64,000 nt of DNA from Collimonas sp. OK412. Lineage in GTDB: Bacteria; Pseudomonadota; Gammaproteobacteria; Burkholderiales; Burkholderiaceae_D. The first letter of the stretch is position 1; each line of letters starts with the position of its first letter. Location of the stretch: positions 1 to 64,000 of the forward strand of contig NZ_FOLC01000015.1 of NCBI RefSeq assembly GCF_900112135.1, written 5' to 3'. Positions 62,937 to 64,000 of the stretch are shown one piece after another. Below the pieces are notes generated by a model, which did not search any database, was not told the origin of the DNA, and was given only the letters and a program-made list of their open reading frames with translations. The position numbers and the translations under genes are program-made.

Positions 62937-64000
62937 CCGTGCTCACAATATTGTCCGGCAGCTTGACTCCGCCGCCCGTGATCTTCACTTCCACACCGTT
63001 CATGCCATCGCCGATTTTATTGTTCGGCGGCTGGACATTGAACTGCACCAGGTCGAGCGCCGCCAGGTTGATGCCCGCGTGCGGGGTGGCAAAAACCGAA
63101 TCCAGCGCGGTGATCACGTTCTGCACCGAGACGGGGGCCGACCCCGGTTTCAAGGTCAACGCGGTAGCGTTGCCTGCCGCTTGCACGAACACATAGTTCA
63201 TCGCGCTCAGGCCGCCGCCGTCAATCGCATACAGTCCCGGCAGGCTGGTCGGCTGGACGTTGCTGGTCCAGGTCAGGCTGCCGGCCGTAGCACTGTCCAG
63301 CGTATCGCCTCCCACCAGGCCGCTCAAGGTACCGCTCAGGCCGGCCGGCGTTTGCCCGGCAATGGCGCTTGCCGGGACGGCATTATAGGTAAGCGTCGCC
63401 GGCGTAATACTGGCGCTGGTCGTGGCCGTGCTGCTCACTATATAGTTGCCGGCATCGGCGCCGCTTGCGCTGATGCCCGCTACTGTCACGGTCTTGCCGG
63501 CGCCGGCATTCTTGTCGGCAAAGTTGGCAGAGGTATCGCTGAACGTCAGCGCATCGCCGGCCAGTCCGCCGCTGAGCGTCACCGCGGCCGTCGTATTGCC
63601 GTCATAGGTTTTATTGGCGCCGATGGCGGCAACGGTGATGGCCAGCGGCGTGATATCGGCAGTGGTCGATGCGGTGGCGTTGCTGACCAGGTAGTTGCCG
63701 GCATCCGCCCCGCCGGCGCTGATGCCAGAAACGGTAACCGTCTTGCCCGTGCCTGCATTCTTGTCGCCAAAAGTTGCCGAGGTATCGCTGAATGTCACCT
63801 TGTCGCCGCCTATCAGGCCGCTGCCGGCCAATATCGCCGAACCGGAAGTCGTTGCGTCATAGACCTTGCTGACGCCGCTGGCGGTGACCGTGACCGACTG
63901 CCGGCTGACCGTATAGTCGCCGCTAATGCTGCCCAATATGTAGTTGCCTGCATCGGCGCCGCTCAAGGCGCCATTTGCCGATTCGATGCCGATGTGGGTG
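62929..64000 (-). CDS. Two-partner secretion exoprotein TpsA, 3' end (YDG/MBG repeats)
   Basis: The frame is open to the right edge, so the N-terminal secretion signal and most of the protein lie outside the window. The visible 356 residues hold at least two repeats of about 84 residues with VSKVYDATTSGSA or NKTYDGNTTAAVT, then TFSDTSA, DKNAG, GKTVTVSGISAGGADAGNY. These are YDG/MBG-type modules of adhesins. The end is a non-repetitive tail (LPGLYAIDGGGLSAMNYVFV, then PPNNKIGDGMNGVEVKI). It is the cargo of the adjacent TpsB and probably surface-exposed. Confidence 0.85.
   Translation of the reverse strand, partial: THIGIESANGALSGADAGNYILGSISGDYTVSRQSVTVTASGVSKVYDATTSGSAILAGSGLIGGDKVTFSDTSATFGDKNAGTGKTVTVSGISAGGADAGNYLVSNATASTTADITPLAITVAAIGANKTYDGNTTAAVTLSGGLAGDALTFSDTSANFADKNAGAGKTVTVAGISASGADAGNYIVSSTATTSASITPATLTYNAVPASAIAGQTPAGLSGTLSGLVGGDTLDSATAGSLTWTSNVQPTSLPGLYAIDGGGLSAMNYVFVQAAGNATALTLKPGSAPVSVQNVITALDSVFATPHAGINLAALDLVQFNVQPPNNKIGDGMNGVEVKITGGGVKLPDNIVSTDE
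63397..63897 (-). repeat. Two tandem YDG-type repeats of about 84 residues
   Basis: Unit one lies at about 63646-63897 and unit two at about 63397-63645. They share VYDA/TYDG, TFSDTSA, DKNAG, GKTVTV and GADAGNY in the same order. A GADAGNY end of a further unit is visible at the right (about 63940-63970), so the array continues outside the window. DNA in the conserved cores is close enough to allow unequal recombination. Confidence 0.75.

Noticed and set aside
1-64000. Search by eye for CRISPR arrays, tRNA/rRNA genes and prophage genes
   Set aside because: No regularly spaced repeats of 25-40 bases, no cloverleaf-like conserved TPsiC or anticodon arm and no phage structural genes were recognised; short tRNAs could still be missed by eye.

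Overview
The window looks like the chromosome of a GC-rich betaproteobacterium. Gene content and codon use point to Burkholderiales, probably Oxalobacteraceae (Collimonas/Janthinobacterium-like): cytochrome bo3 followed by SURF1 and RegBA-type genes, a tad/flp pilus locus, a two-partner secretion system, and many LysR/MocR/TetR-controlled metabolic cassettes. The genus is inferred from gene content and was not tested by phylogeny. I see no rRNA, tRNA, CRISPR array or prophage.

Layout. 0-1.3 kb: tail of an IS110-type transposase, an AT-rich orphan gene and a REP-like nested hairpin. 1.3-7.8 kb: a tripartite RND efflux operon (outer-membrane factor, adaptor, pump) with a divergent TetR regulator and two matching operator-like sites. 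7.8-19.1 kb: mostly single metabolic genes: glycerophosphodiesterase, beta-lactamase-fold hydrolase, aminotransferase, gamma-glutamyltransferase, GNAT and MocR pair, DUF427, cysteine desulfurase, VOC protein and alpha/beta hydrolase. 19.1-25 kb: an orphan LivK-like binding protein, then an MFS / CaiB-type CoA-transferase / methylmalonyl-CoA-decarboxylase-like operon opposite a LysR regulator. 25-29.4 kb: a JmjC/cupin oxygenase, a TonB-C-like secreted protein, a CqsS/LqsS-like membrane histidine kinase and a hotdog thioesterase.

29.5-36.4 kb: one compact operon, cyoABCD-SURF1-regB-regA, whose reading frames overlap or nearly touch from cyoB onward. It links a quinol oxidase to a redox-sensing two-component system; CyoD carries an unusual Met-rich tail. 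36.6-44.6 kb: an MHS-type MFS transporter, an NPP-type phosphodiesterase, an O-methyltransferase, a sulfur-scavenging pair (SsuA-like binding protein and FMN monooxygenase) and two short-chain dehydrogenases.

44.6-58.0 kb: a tad locus on the minus strand, read flp pilin, TadG-like, TadE-like, exported protein, small pilin-like protein, TadE-like, cpaB, cpaC, (DUF192 gene on the opposite strand), an FHA-tadA fusion, tadB, tadC and a small secreted protein. No separate TadZ/CpaE, prepilin peptidase or TadD gene is present. 58.2-64 kb: a MerR regulator, a gene-poor AT-rich stretch of about 0.9 kb with phased repeats, a divergent APS-kinase/sulfotransferase pair (PAPS maker and PAPS user), and a TpsB transporter with the 3' end of its TpsA partner, which carries YDG/MBG-type repeats and runs off the right edge.
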